DNA of 64,000 bases, taken from the NCBI RefSeq assembly GCF_018687715.1, contig NC_056752.1, positions 37,332,001 to 37,396,000 on the forward strand, given 5' to 3'. Position 1 is the first letter of the stretch. Each line of letters begins with the position of its first letter. A program made the translations under genes and the position numbers. This DNA comes from Carya illinoinensis. Its lineage: Eukaryota; Streptophyta; Magnoliopsida; Fagales; Juglandaceae. Positions 12,528 to 24,093 of this stretch are shown in pieces. The notes beneath the pieces were generated by a model. The model made no database searches, had not been told where the DNA came from, and worked only from the letters and a program-made list of their open reading frames with translations.

Positions 12528-14532
12528 TGTGACGTCCCCAAATCCCCACGCCCGAACACGGGGAAATCGAGACGTCCGGATGGTGACAACCCGGGTCACC
12601 ATCCTATCGACGGGTGCCGAGTGTGTGCAAAGGCAACAAATGTGCACAAAAGAACACGCAGTGGATAACGAAAGTCATACTAAGTACCAGAATTTTCTTA
12701 ACGTAATACAAGCTGTTTAAAACATACATAAATAAAATATTACAAAACACGCATATAATAAAATATCAAACACAAAGCATGACATCAGCAACCCGGCGGA
12801 GCCGCATCCTCGGGCTCAGCCTCCTCCTCCTCCTCCTCGAACTCTGCACCAAAAGCTACGGAACCAAAAATGGTACCGCAGGTAAGTAAAACCCAAACCC
12901 TACCAGATAATAACACATATAGAACTCGAACAATATGCATGAACCATGCCCAATGCACAAAACCCAAAGACACAGTTTTCCACACACGCCAAAATCACAT
13001 TTTTTATCCGTATGCACCATGACCTCCCCTAGGGGTCATCCGCACACCCTGGCTCCAGTGCCACACCGCAGAGTACCACCACGCATGTGACACCTAACGA
13101 GCGATGCCCAGTTCTGTGCCCCGCACGTTCGTAGCCAAGCATCCTCTAGCCCTCACCAGCGAAGGGCCACGGAGTCGGTGCGTAGAGCGATGCTCGGTTC
13201 CGCGCCCGGCGCGTTCGTAGCCAAGCAACCCCTAGCCCCAGCTCCCGTCGTCTAGCGACAACTCAGGGGACGTCACTCAGTTTATTCCGCTCCCGAGTGA
13301 CCAGAGGAGCTCCACCGGGATAATACCCCATCCCGGCTTGGGGTCGTGATACACACGCACCCGTAAGACCACTTACGCCAATACACAGGCTTTTCACACA
13401 TAAACAAAAACACACGTGCATGCCCATGAAATGCCATATCAATGCATAATAAAATAACCAACCAACATAAATCAATAAAACAAGTAACTCCGTCCTCCAT
13501 CCATCCGACCCCCGAACTCCTCGGACTCAGTCCGGAATCAACCAACCAGCAAATTAATTAATTGAAAGAGCAATATATATTTAAATCTGAAAATAGGGTT
13601 TGGAAAATACTTACAGCGCTATACGGTAATTTTAGAAAACAAGCGGCGTTGCAAACGGCGGCGGAAAAGCAACGTCACAGTGAAAATTCACTGCGGCCGT
13701 GGGTTTGAAAAACCCACTTTTGAACGGGGACAAACTAGGACACAAAATTGATAGGGAATGGTCTAGGGATGGTTGTGAAGCTATTGGAAGTGATGAACGG
13801 CTGTGGGTGGCGGCGGAATCGCCGAAAATGGCCGGAAAGTGCAAATCGGAAACTAAGCTCGTAGGAGCTGTTCCGGTGGTCGTTGGAGGCCTGAAATGGG
13901 TGGGTTAGGACGGCAAGGAGTCGGTGATGAAGTGGTGAAGAAATGGTGGCCGGAGGTAGAGCGACGGCGGCGGATCTGAGCAAAATCCGTGCGGCTTTGT
14001 TGGGTGTTTTCCGGCCAAACGGCCGGCCGGTTGGGGGTGGCCTTCGGAGGGGTGGTGCGCCGGAGGGAGGGGAAGAGTTTGGGACCGGTGGCGAGGCGAA
14101 TGGTGGCCGGACGGCGGTGGGCCGGTAGAGAGAAGGCTTCGGCCGTGAGGGAGAGAGAAGAGAGAGAGAGAGCCGATCGGGGGGGTTCGGACGCGGGGAG
14201 AGAGAAAAGAAAAAGAAAAAGAAAAAGAAGAAAAAAGAAAAAGAAAGGAAAAAGAAAAGAAGAAGGAAAAAGAAAAAAGAAAAAAAGGAAAAAGAGAAAA
14301 GGAAAAAAAGATGCGAAAAGAAATGAGGTCCAATCCTCACTCCGAGAAAACGAAACAAACCGTCGAAAAAGAGATTAAAAACTACAAAAACAACTAAAAG
14401 AAATAAAACACAACATCAAATAAATTAAAAACTAATTTTAAAACGTAAATAAATTAAAATAATTAAACTATATATTAATTAAAATAAAAACAATTATTCC
14501 AACAAAAATACACTCAAAAGCGGGTCATCACA
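12528..14532. mobile_element. Solo LTR of an LTR retrotransposon
   Basis: A 2005-bp segment begins TGTGACGTCCCC and ends CGGGTCATCACA, so it has TG..CA termini with TGTGA/TCACA inverted ends. It is flanked by a perfect 5-bp duplication TATAT (12523-12527 and 14533-14537). There are no gag or pol motifs and no second LTR. This is the footprint of recombination between two LTRs. The TGTGACGTCC start resembles Ty3/Gypsy LTRs, which is inference. A 150-bp GA-rich stretch (about 14155-14310) creates long spurious frames on both strands. Confidence 0.85.
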
Positions 14533-14808
14533 TATATGAGACCATGCATTAATGTGAAGCAATATGACATGTCCACTAGATTGCTTGGTTTGGATGCAAT
14601 TTAGCCTGCCAATTTGACATGACCCAGCTAATGCTCAAGATATATATATATATATATATTTTTTTTTTACTGAGCGTCCAGAGCAATGTCTTAATTAATT
14701 TTAGGGTACATAGATCTTCGGCAAGAAACTTCCCGCAAGTGCACTGGGTGTTGATGTTTAAGATTAACTACCATTTGAGCACTCACTACAAGAGATATGA
14801 TTTTTTGA

Positions 14809-15330
14809 GACAAAAAATTTTGTCTCAAAAAATGGAAATTTCGTCCCTAAAAGTTTTGGGAGACGAAAAAATTTTGTCTCTATTTTGTCTCAAAAAGGCT
14901 GTCTCAGAAAGTTTTCGGAGACGAAAATTGATTTTCGTCTCCGAAAAGTATTTTTAGGGACGAAATTGGGCGGAACCGGTCGAAACCGTTCGAACGGGAA
15001 ATTTTTTCTGAGACAAAAGAATGTCGTCTCAGAATCTAGTTCGAACGGAAATATTTTTGTTCGAACAACATGAAATGTTAATTCGAACCAATAACCATAT
15101 CTGACCAAGTTTGTTCGAAGAAAAATATTAACTGTTCGAACAAATAATCTATTTACAGAAATCTTCTGTTCGAACGGACTTTTAGAAATGAATTTATTCG
15201 AACGAGTATTTAGTTGTTCAAACGAATGCATGGATTGTATTTCCCGGTAAGTTCGAATGGGTATATTTTTGTTCGAATGGGAATTTATTGGTTCGAATGG
15301 ATATGTTTTTGTTCGAATGTATGCATAAAT
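14809..15330. repeat. Left subterminal region of the CACTA: GACGAAA palindromes and phased TTCGAA array
   Basis: Nearest the end (14809-14960) are alternating TTTTGTCTC and GAGACGAAA words that can pair with each other. TTCGAA or one-mismatch sites then start near 14989, 15040, 15060, 15082, 15114, 15135, 15169, 15197, 15217, 15252, 15272, 15292 and 15312. Most spacings are 20-22 bp or a larger gap. In En/Spm, subterminal repeats are bound by TnpA; binding of this motif is inferred. Confidence 0.85.
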
Positions 15331-15468
15331 GGTAATTTACCATTCAAACGGCATTGATCAAACAAAATGAAATTGATACTAATACAAATTGTAATCTATA
15401 TACATCAATTGTTCAAATGTTTACAAACATCGTAAATATAAAAGGCTATTAAAAAAAAAACAAATGAA

Positions 15469-16993
15469 TTATGATTGTGGTGGTGGTGGTGGTATAGGGT
15501 TTTGGGACATCATTAATTGAAATTGTTCAAACATTTTTTGGTTATTTAATTGTAGCCTCTCTTCTAATCTTGCTTCTAAATCTGCTGCTTGATCTAATCG
15601 GGTCAACAACTCTTTTTCCTTCGATCTCAATCGTTCTATCTCAAGTGCAGCTTCCTCTAATTTTTTAGTGTTGTCGTCATTCGATCTGGCTTTAGAAGAT
15701 GATGAAGATGTTGAGGATGGCTTCACGCAACGTCCTAAGCCCCTCAAATATCCAGAACGTGATCCAAGAACTTGAGAAAAGATTTGAGCATCGTTGACAG
15801 ATGATTCATCAGATGGATCCGCAACAGTGTCTTTAAGAGATTTCATCTTGTCCTGGAAAAAGAAAAACATTAAAATTAGTATATGTAACAAAAATATATT
15901 TAGACAATGAAATTAAATAAACTTAAACTTACATAATTTGCCTCTGCTTCAGGATTGCTCCAAACACCATCACAATTTTTATGTGCTTTAGCATACAATT
16001 GGGTCAGATCATAATCAGTAGGATTTTCTTCTTGCTGCAAAATGAAAATTAATATAATAATTTATACGAAAAAAGTGTATATATTAAGATTTATTGGAGA
16101 CAATAAGAACTAACCATTTTTTTTGCCAAGCGATGAAAAGATCGAGAACCCGCGTGATGGTGTATCGTTAAATTTGATCTATTTGTTTTGTTCACTGTAC
16201 TCCGTTTCTAAAAAAAAGAATTATAATTTTTATTTAATACATCTATTATATATTATTAAAAAAAAGATGGTAGCGAAATTACCTGATAAGCAGGATCTTC
16301 AAACAAATCACAAACTTTCTCCCATTCGTTTGGTGGCATTGCTTGGAATGGATTTTGACGCGCCTCTATCGTAGTACTGAACTTCTGGTAGTGTGCATGG
16401 CATCGACCTTTGTACCTCCGAAATGCATTCGACATGAGTTCTTCAATCGTTAGTCGATCCTCCCGCCGACCAAAATTTAGTTCAAACTCGTCCTTCAAAG
16501 AATTATAAACAATTAGTATAATTTCAAACATTCGCATTTAAGTAAAAATGTTATACAAAGTAACTTATTACCAGACAACGATTTTTGATGTGGTCTTTCA
16601 CATCTTGGGGAACTTTAGCCCAGGATGATGTAGCCATCGGTGCATACGTGCGAGTAAGTGTACCAACATAAGAAGCAAGCCAAGCTGCCGAATCCCCAGA
16701 GCCACCGGTGTGATCATCAGATATATCAACTTTAATTTTACCCACTTTCCTTACTTTTTCTATGCAGACACCCCTCGTAATGCCTCTAACTCGGCGCTGG
16801 TTTACAACAGCTATATATACAAATGGCTTAGAATATATTTTAATTAAATTAATCTTATTTGAAAGATATACATTGAAAAAATACCTTGTTCTGGTTCTGT
16901 TGACGGTGGCCCACCATTGTTGGCAGGTGAAGCACAGGGGGATTCGCTAAGTAGTGGGGATGGCTCACGTGTTCTTTTGCGTTTAGGAGGCAT
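15469..16993 (-). CDS. CACTA accessory transposition protein (Transposase_24 / TnpA-like)
   Basis: Six exons join at GT-AG sites: 16993-16885, 16810-16572, 16492-16283, 16207-16115, 16034-15933 and 15852-15469. They total 1137 nt, or 378 aa. The N-terminus is a basic, proline-rich PPKRKRTREPSP that could be a nuclear signal. The middle has the plant Transposase_24 (Ptta/En/Spm) pattern: WAKVPQDVKDHIKNRC, then KRSTVNKTNR and HHHAGSRSFHRLAKKM (about residues 187-217). The C-terminal 128 residues hold a serine cluster and a predicted coiled coil (about 320-365) ending in PPPPPQS. Family members are thought to act like maize TnpA, binding subterminal repeats and assisting excision. It starts only 93 bp after the stop codon of the transposase gene, and a donor (near 17063) and acceptor (16996) lie in that gap. 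The two may therefore be products of one transcript. No stop or frameshift is seen. Confidence 0.85.
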
Positions 16994-17086
16994 ATCTGTT
17001 TGAAATTACACAATATATTATTATTCGAACAAAATACATGAAATATTTTTATAAGAATTTTACCTACACAAATATCTGTTTGAAAA

Positions 17087-20000
17087 TCATTCGGTATCAG
17101 TATTGCTGGACCAATCGCTCTCATCCTCAGTAGACATTTCAGTTGATTCATGTTCTTCCGACATGTCACCTTCAATTACTTCGGGTTGAACATCTTCTCT
17201 GCGCAATGGGACCATGTCATAATGGCTGAGATCAACAAATAGATTGATGCCTGATTCATTTTCTTGATATGCTTCTTCATGGTCTGGACTATCAACTTCT
17301 TCATGTGGTTTGTCTACCTCTGGAATATAATCATACACATTTCTCGGCGCAAATTTCTCGACTATTCTCCATGGATTTCCGAACTCCGGATCATCTAAAT
17401 AAAAAACTTGATTTGCTTGGCATGCGAGAACAAATGGGTCGTCCTCATACCATTTGCGAGATGTATTGACACTTACAAAATATTCATCCTTACGCACTCC
17501 CAATCTAGGATTCGAGACATCCCACCAGTTACATTTAAATAACCAGACCATATATCCCCCCACATACTTTAATGCTATGATATTCTCCACAATTCCGTAA
17601 AAATCAATATTTTCATCCCCATGGCTTCCTTCGACAACAACCCCACAATTTTGAGTTTTCCTATATCGTTCTCTGTCTGCTGTGTGAAATCTATATCCAC
17701 GCACCAAACATCCTGAATATTGGATAGCCCGCTTAGACGGACCACATGCCAAAGCATATACTTCTGGTGAGATTTCACCTGAATGTTCATTATATTTCGA
17801 TGCAACCTACATAAATAAATTTTATTCTACTTATATCAATATCATATATAAATATGATGACACCTACAAATTAAATAAAGTTTAAAATACTTTCAAGCAT
17901 AATTTTTTATACTATCAATACCGTATGTTCAAACCATGAGGCAAATTCTTCTTCATGCGTCTTTTCTACGTCAGTCACACCATTCGTGCGAAGTAGTTGT
18001 ATATGTTCGCTGCATATGTTAATGTGAATTATTAATTTGTATCAATATATACTATATTATTAGAAATGCACTTAATACTACTACCAAATTAGATGATCAT
18101 CACGAACCTCAAATACTGTTCAATCTCTTCACAATTATTTAAGACATACCATCGAGCTCTTTCAAACTCTCGCCCACATAGGTCATAGCCCCCTTGTGCA
18201 CCTATAGGACGTACTTTCTGGGAAAACACGGTAAATGCTGACGAAACTCCCATTTGTCCACCTTCATAATTTCGATCCGGTCTCGTAAATCTAGTATCAA
18301 CCCCACGAAAATACATTGAACAAAATGTATGCCACTCATTATGAATATATGACTCTGCGATCGATCCTTCCGGACGAGCCTTATTCCCCACAGATCGCTT
18401 AAGTTTTCCCAAAAACCGTTCAATAGGATACATCCATCTATACTGAACGGGGCCAGCAACTAAAGCCTCACGAGGGAGATGCACAGCCAAATGAACCATT
18501 ACATCAAAGAATGAAGGCGGGTACAAACTCTCCAATTTACACAATATCAATGCAATGTCAGCTTCCATTTTTAATAAGGCATCAACTTTCAACGTTCTAC
18601 TGCAAATATTTTTGAAAAATCGCCCTAATTCTGTGATAGCTGTACGAACATCTGGAGTAAGCTTTCCCCGCACACCAACTGGCAACAATCGCTGTAAAAA
18701 TATATGGCAGTCGTGACTTTTTAGACCAGTTATCTTCCAATCATGAGGTCGGACACATCTTGACATGTTCGAAGCATAACCATCGGGTAATTTGATTGTC
18801 ATAAACCAATCACAGAATTTCTTTCTCTCATCACTTGAAAGTGTATACCATCCAATGGGCATATAAGCTGATGACCCAGTATCTTGCAAATGCAACTCTG
18901 ATCTGATTCCCAACTCTTTCAAATCTTTACGAGAGTTGACTGTATCTTTTGTTTTTCCTTGTATTGACATCAGGGTACCCAAAATATTCTCACATATATT
19001 TTTTTCAATGTGCATTACGTCTAGATTGTGACGCAGTGTTAAGGTAGACCAGTATGGCAACTCAAAAAAAATACTTTTTTTGGTCCAATTCAATTCCACT
19101 GCTTGTCTTTTCCTCTTTCGGCATCTTGCATTCTTTCCAAATCTGTTGTCTGGGACATCTGCCAATTGAGTGAGAATATCACTGCCAGAATACTCTGGTG
19201 GTGATGACCTACGATCAACCGTTCCATCAAACATTACCCTATTGTTTCGCCATCTATGATCATGAGGTAGATATCGACGGTGTCCCATGAAACATAATTT
19301 CCGGCCATTCGCTAACCACTGAGACTGTGTATCTTTGTTACAAACAGGACAAGCCATTTTTCCCTTTGTGCTCCACCCAGACAAGTTCCCGTATGCCGGA
19401 AAATCATTAATTGTCCAAAGTATTGCAGCATGCATTTTGAATTCACGCGAAGCGGCCACATCATATGTATTGACACCCTGTTCCCACAACTCTTTCAACT
19501 CTTCCATCATTGGCTGCAAATATACATCTATTTCATTTCCTGGTGACCTTGGCCCTGGAATCAATAGAGTCATCATAAAATAAGGATCCTTCATACACTT
19601 CCATGGTGGCAAATTATAAGGCATTACTATGACAGGCCAAGTGCTATGAGAAGTGCTCATGTTGCCAAATGGATTAAACCCATCAGTTGCTAAACCAAGA
19701 CGTACATTGCGAGGTTCTTCAGCAAACCATGGATACTCGTCATCAAATTTCTTCCATTGTAAGGAATCTGCAGGATGAGTGAGAAATTGATCATTTTGAA
19801 CTCTTTCTGTGTGATGCCAAGTCATATCTTTCGCAGTCATCCGGGAAGTAAATAATCTTTGAAGTCGAGGAATAAGCGGAAAATGTCTTAGCACTTTCTG
19901 GGGTACATTACGCTTATCTGATGTCCATCTTGACTCAAGACACACCGGACATGATTCACATTCTGCATATTGCTTCCAGAAGAGAACACAATCATTCTTA

Positions 20001-20698
20001 CATGCATGGATGATATTATAATCAAATCCTAACCCTCGCTTCAATTTCTTCGCTTCATAAAAATTCCGAGGTACTACGTTATCCTCTGGCAGAGCCTCTT
20101 TAAATAATTCAAGCAGCATATCGATAGCCTTTGCAGAAATACGACAAATAGACTTTATATGGAGCAACCTGACAGTGAATGACAACTTGCTATGACGGGT
20201 ACACCCTTCGTACAATTCTCGTTGTGCATCCTCCCACAATGATCCAAAGTCTTCATTTCCCCCAAATGACTGGGTAGATGTTCCTTCTCCAACCCTGGCA
20301 CCAAATATGCCAGCGCCAAGATCTCCTAACATTTCAGTCATATCTTCTCCATTATCATAACCATCATCAGAAATATCAACATTTATGTCCTCCGTGTCGA
20401 TCTCGTTACATTCACCCATCTGGTTGGTGTGACTGCCAAATCTAACTTCTTGGGGAAATGGTTCTCCATGTAAAACCCAATCTGAATATTTACCATCAAT
20501 TCCATTTACGAATAAATGATCCTCCACAACCGTCATATTATAAGAACTAAGGTTTTTGCACTTCTTGCATGGGCATCTTATAAATCCTCGACTATCAACA
20601 CTCCCACAAGCAAATTCTAAGAAAGACTTCACCCCTTGTGCATATTGTATATAGTCTCGACCAAGTCTATCTCCCAACAACATCCAACTTTTATCCAT
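17087..20698 (-). CDS. CACTA transposase (TNP2 / Transposase_21, TnpD-like)
   Basis: Three exons (20698-18108, 18009-17922, 17806-17087) join in frame to 3399 nt, or 1132 aa. Domain order is typical of plant CACTA transposases. First is an N-terminal transposase-associated domain with CPCKKCKN (residues about 1-75). Next is the TNP2 catalytic domain (about 290-490) with DGFNPFGNMSTSHSTWPV, PGNEIDVYLQPMMEELKELW, WTINDFPAYGNLSGWSTKG and ACPVC. It is followed by a DUF4218-like region (about 670-790) with PVQYRWMYPIERFLGKLK and a DUF4216-like region (about 937-1010) with WLFKCNWWDVSNPRLG. The tail is acidic. The protein cuts and joins DNA at the CACTA termini. The start is supported by an acceptor AG directly before the ATG, which implies a leader intron reaching to a CAAGAG-GTAAG donor near 22222. 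No disabling mutation is seen. Confidence 0.93.
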
Positions 20699-20808
20699 CT
20701 ATAAAGGAAAACCACAATCATGGGATAAACACTATCATTCAACTATTACAATACATGTGTTTAATTACCATGTACTTTTAAGGTAGTTGGTCCTATCCCA
20801 TTCGAGAG

Positions 20809-21042
20809 ACTATCATCTATATCGCATATATACTCAGTCTAAAACTCGTATGTTAGTTTAAATTTCGGCAGCATTTCCCTACAATTCTTCAAGTATGCTA
20901 GTCACGATAAGTCGTCGACCCTATTCATGAGCCGAGAAACTTATGAACTACATACTCGAAGAATGTAGAAAAATGTTAAACCAAAATTTAAATTGACTAA
21001 CACAGGAGTTATAACTAAGTATATATGCCATATAGATGATAG
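20809..21042. repeat. Large imperfect inverted repeat in the transposase leader intron
   Basis: The left arm (about 20809-20906, starting ACTATCATCTATATCGCATA) is complementary over about 100 bp to the right arm (about 20942-21042, ending CATATAGATGATAG), with scattered mismatches and a loop of about 35 bp. It lies in the likely leader intron between the transposase start codon and its 5' exon. It could be a nested MITE or an RNA hairpin; no TSD was identified. Confidence 0.7.
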
Positions 21043-21082
21043 AATCCCAAACTGTCCACTTTGGACAATTCAAGAGTTATAC

Positions 21083-21109
21083 CCAAATATTCTTTAAGAG
21101 AATATTTGG
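21083..21109. repeat. Perfect 11-bp palindromic hairpin
   Basis: CCAAATATTCT and AGAATATTTGG are perfect complements separated by TTAAG. It sits just outside the larger inverted repeat, within the probable leader intron of the CACTA transposase. Confidence 0.7.
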
Positions 21110-21254
21110 CCACAACTCTCGAACGGGTCTAAGGTTTAACTGCATGTAAAATAACTACAAAATCCAAACACTCAGTAATAAACATAACAAGCATATGTCA
21201 CAAATACATGGGAAGATTACATTACAAGTATACATGATGGGCCTTGAAATATTT

Positions 21255-21772
21255 AATACTTGAGTACTCAAATATCTTCACATATTTAATTATAATTTTT
21301 TAATTAAATATCTTATTATTATATTTAGAGTATTAAGCTATTTAATTAGTGTACTTAGATATAATTAATTATACATTAGGTATTAATCATCTTATTACTT
21401 GAGTACTTACTTATGTTCAAATATGTAATTATAATTTTTTAATTAAATATCTTATTATTATATTTGGAGTATTAAGCTATTTAATTAGTGTACTTAGATA
21501 TAATTAATTATACATTAAGTATTAATCATCTTATTACTTGAGTACTTACTTATGTTCAAATATGTAATTATAATTTTTTAATTAAATATCTTATTATTAT
21601 ATTTGGAGTATTAAGTTATTTAATTAGTGTACTTAGATATAATTAATTATACATTAAGTATTAATCATCTTATTACTTGAGTACTCAAATATCTTCACAT
21701 ATTTAATTATAATTTTTTAATTAAATATCTTATTATTATATTTGGAGTATTAAGCTATTTAATTATCACTGC
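21255..21772. repeat. 139-bp tandem repeat, about 3.7 copies
   Basis: The word TATAATTTTTTAATTAAATA recurs at 21291, 21430, 21569 and 21708, exactly 139 bp apart. Intervening sequence is nearly identical (TTGGAGTATTAAGC, TTAGTGTACTTAGATA, ATTAATCATCTTATTACTTG). The first and last units share a CTCAAATATCTTCACATATT variant, while the two middle junctions read CTTACTTATGTTCAAATATG. This suggests unequal exchange within the array. Confidence 0.92.
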
Positions 21773-21802
21773 AAATAATAAGTATTTAATTCTGTGATAC
21801 TG

Positions 21803-23458
21803 TTCGAACAAACACTCTATAAGTTCGAATGGAACGCTGGTGAAGTTATATTCTGTTCGAACAAATAAAAATTAATTCGAACGGTATTCAGAGCGTTCGA
21901 ATTAAACCAACCCAGAAACCAGTCACGAAACAGAGCACAAAACTGATAAACAAAACACAATTTCTGCATTCATGATGCCATATTTCAATACAACAAACTC
22001 AAAACATCATGAATATCTCTAAATATGATTATTAAAAAACTTAGAAAACTAATAAAACTTACCTCTTGTACTAGCAATTCAAACTTTAGTCAATCCACAA
22101 TACCTATATATACATAAAACACATTAAACTGTTGTTCTATCCCAACAAATAAATGCAAAAACTCTATAGATATTTGTAAACGAAAATCGGAATGAAAAAT
22201 ACAAAAAAACACAACTTACCTCTTGTCCTTCTCCTTTCTCTCTCAAGAATCTCTTCTCTCTCAACGCTTTCAAGCTCTCTCTCTCCACAACACTCTCTCA
22301 CAGCCTCTGCCACGCTCTCTCTCCTTTTCTCAATCTTCAATCTGAGTGAAAAATGAAGTGAAAGGATCGGATTAATAATATGTGCATTTCAGTTCGAACT
22401 AAATTTTAATCAGTACGAACGCGAAAGTCCAAATACCGCTAATTTTTCCCACAATTTTTTCGCGTTCGAATTAATATTTTTCCAGTTCGAACAGAAAAAG
22501 GAATATTCTCCAGCATATACTGATAACTTGGCGCGAATTTTCCCTCCAAACAAAAAAAATTCGTTCGAACATGAATTATCTCTATTCGAACTAACATTAT
22601 ATTAGTTCGAACAGATAATTAGATAAATATATAACTATACACATAATACACCCAATATTATTATGTGTATATGTAAAAATTATATAGACTATATAATACT
22701 AAGTGTCACTAATATCATAATACTAAGTTTCTTATCAATCTATAATATTAAGTATTTAAAATAGTATAATATTTTATTTACAATCACTAATAGTGTTATA
22801 CTTATAAGTTAGTATCACTATAAGTATAATACTAAGTATCACTAATAGTATAATACTAAGTGATATTAAAGTATAGATACCATCAAAATATGAAAACTAA
22901 TAATACTGTAATATTTTATAATATAGTCCAAGTACTTGGTTTATTATTAATATACAAACTAAACATATTAGAAATATGTTTTTTATACTAGTATAATTAA
23001 TGCAATGTTTTACTATATACTTACTATATTTACTTTATAATGCAATACTTTAGACAATACTATTTTATACTCATCTAATCCATAATATATATACTATTAC
23101 ATATATATATACTAGATACTTACAATATATATAAGTAACTAGTATAAAACTCTATACTATCGATATATAGTTATCTAATATATATTATTATATATACTAG
23201 TGAGAAATTTGGCCATTAGTACTAGTATACTCTGTATTATATACTATTATTACTAATACTTCTCAATTGTTTTACCTCTTGTACTTATATATATATTTTT
23301 ATGAAGTATTATATAATTCATTCGAACTTATACCCTTCTAGTTCGAACTTATACCCTTTTAGTTCAAACTAATTATACTTCCGTTCGAACGAAATCACGT
23401 TATTTAAGCCGCGAACCAGTTTCTTCCCCAGGAGATTTCGTGCCTCCTCTCATTCGAA
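21803..23458. repeat. Three internal TTCGAA site clusters of the CACTA element
   Basis: Clusters lie at 21803-21901 (sites near 21803, 21823, 21856, 21876, 21896), 22393-22611 (22393, 22413 variant, 22465, 22486, 22564, 22585, 22606) and 23321-23458 (23321, 23342, 23362 variant, 23383, 23453). Spacing within runs is 20-21 bp. The middle cluster flanks the purine-rich minus-strand segment that is probably the transposase leader; the third precedes the probable leader of the cargo gene. Confidence 0.85.
22216..22400 (-). promoter_or_regulatory. Probable 5' leader exon of the CACTA transposase transcript
   Basis: On the minus strand this is a GAGAGAG-rich segment ending AAGGACAAGAG-GTAAGT, a good splice donor at about 22222. 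The matching acceptor (TTTATAG) lies directly before the transposase ATG at 20698. A 1.5-kb leader intron carrying the tandem and inverted repeats is inferred. TTCGAA sites lie immediately upstream. Confidence 0.5.
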
Positions 23459-23651
23459 CTTTTCGATTTCCTCCGCCGTTAGCAGCCACAACGCCGCCAC
23501 CAACTCCGACCAACTCCTCAAATCTCCTAGAACAAGAGGTATGGGTTAAATGTTAATTATTTTTATAATTTTTTTAGTTAGTTTTGGGGGGGTCGGATTT
23601 TGAATCAATCCGGCCCCATTTTGTTGTTTTGGGGGCAAATGACACAACTAT

Positions 23652-23699
23652 AATCGGTAGAAATGATAGGGATTTACTCCTAAATCATTTCTACTGATT
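23652..23699. repeat. 16-bp hairpin with one mismatch
   Basis: AATCGGTAGAAATGAT (23652-23667) pairs with ATCATTTCTACTGATT (23684-23699) apart from one position, around a 16-base loop. It is in the probable leader intron of the plus-strand cargo gene, just before the phased TTCGAA array. Confidence 0.75.
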
Positions 23700-23781
23700 A
23701 AAATATTGGATTCCTTCATAAAAATGAATGTGTCGGTTCGGTTCTGAGTCGACTCAGCCATGTCTGTTTGGCTCAGGTCCG

Positions 23782-24000
23782 TTCGAATGAATACAAATTT
23801 CATTCGAATTGAAGTCAAGTCCATTCGAATTAAATTTATGTTAATTCGAATGGAATATAATTTTATTCGAATAGATTTTAGGCTAATTCGAATGGACATA
23901 TCTGAGGTCATTCGAATGAAAATTATGTTCATTCGAATGAATTTAAATTTCATTCGAATGAATATAATTTAATTCGAATGGAATTAAAGGCCATTTGAAT
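23782..24000. repeat. Ten-site phased ATTCGAAT array upstream of the cargo gene
   Basis: TTCGAA starts at 23782, 23804, 23824, 23845, 23866, 23887, 23911, 23932, 23953 and 23973, with a TTTGAAT variant near 23994. Spacings are 22, 20, 21, 21, 21, 24, 21, 21 and 20 bp, close to two helical turns. The array ends about 95 bp before the cargo ATG. It is the most regular of the clusters and generates false repetitive frames (FIRM-type) on both strands. Confidence 0.92.
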
Positions 24001-24093
24001 AAGCAGTTGTCAACCATGATAGCACAATATCATCATTCCTCTAATTCACTTTAATTAGATCACATATATCTTTTATACATCAACAGTATACTA

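Noticed and set aside
13735..14378. Long frames on both strands rich in Phe/Ser or Lys/Arg
   Set aside because: They arise from the GA-rich stretch inside a solo LTR; composition alone explains them.
21255..21772. CRISPR-like regular repeats
   Set aside because: The 139-bp units are contiguous with no unique spacers, in a plant CACTA element; this is an ordinary tandem repeat.
23648..23972. Overlapping repetitive frames with FIRM/SIRM motifs
   Set aside because: They are translations of the phased TTCGAAT array, not a repeat protein.
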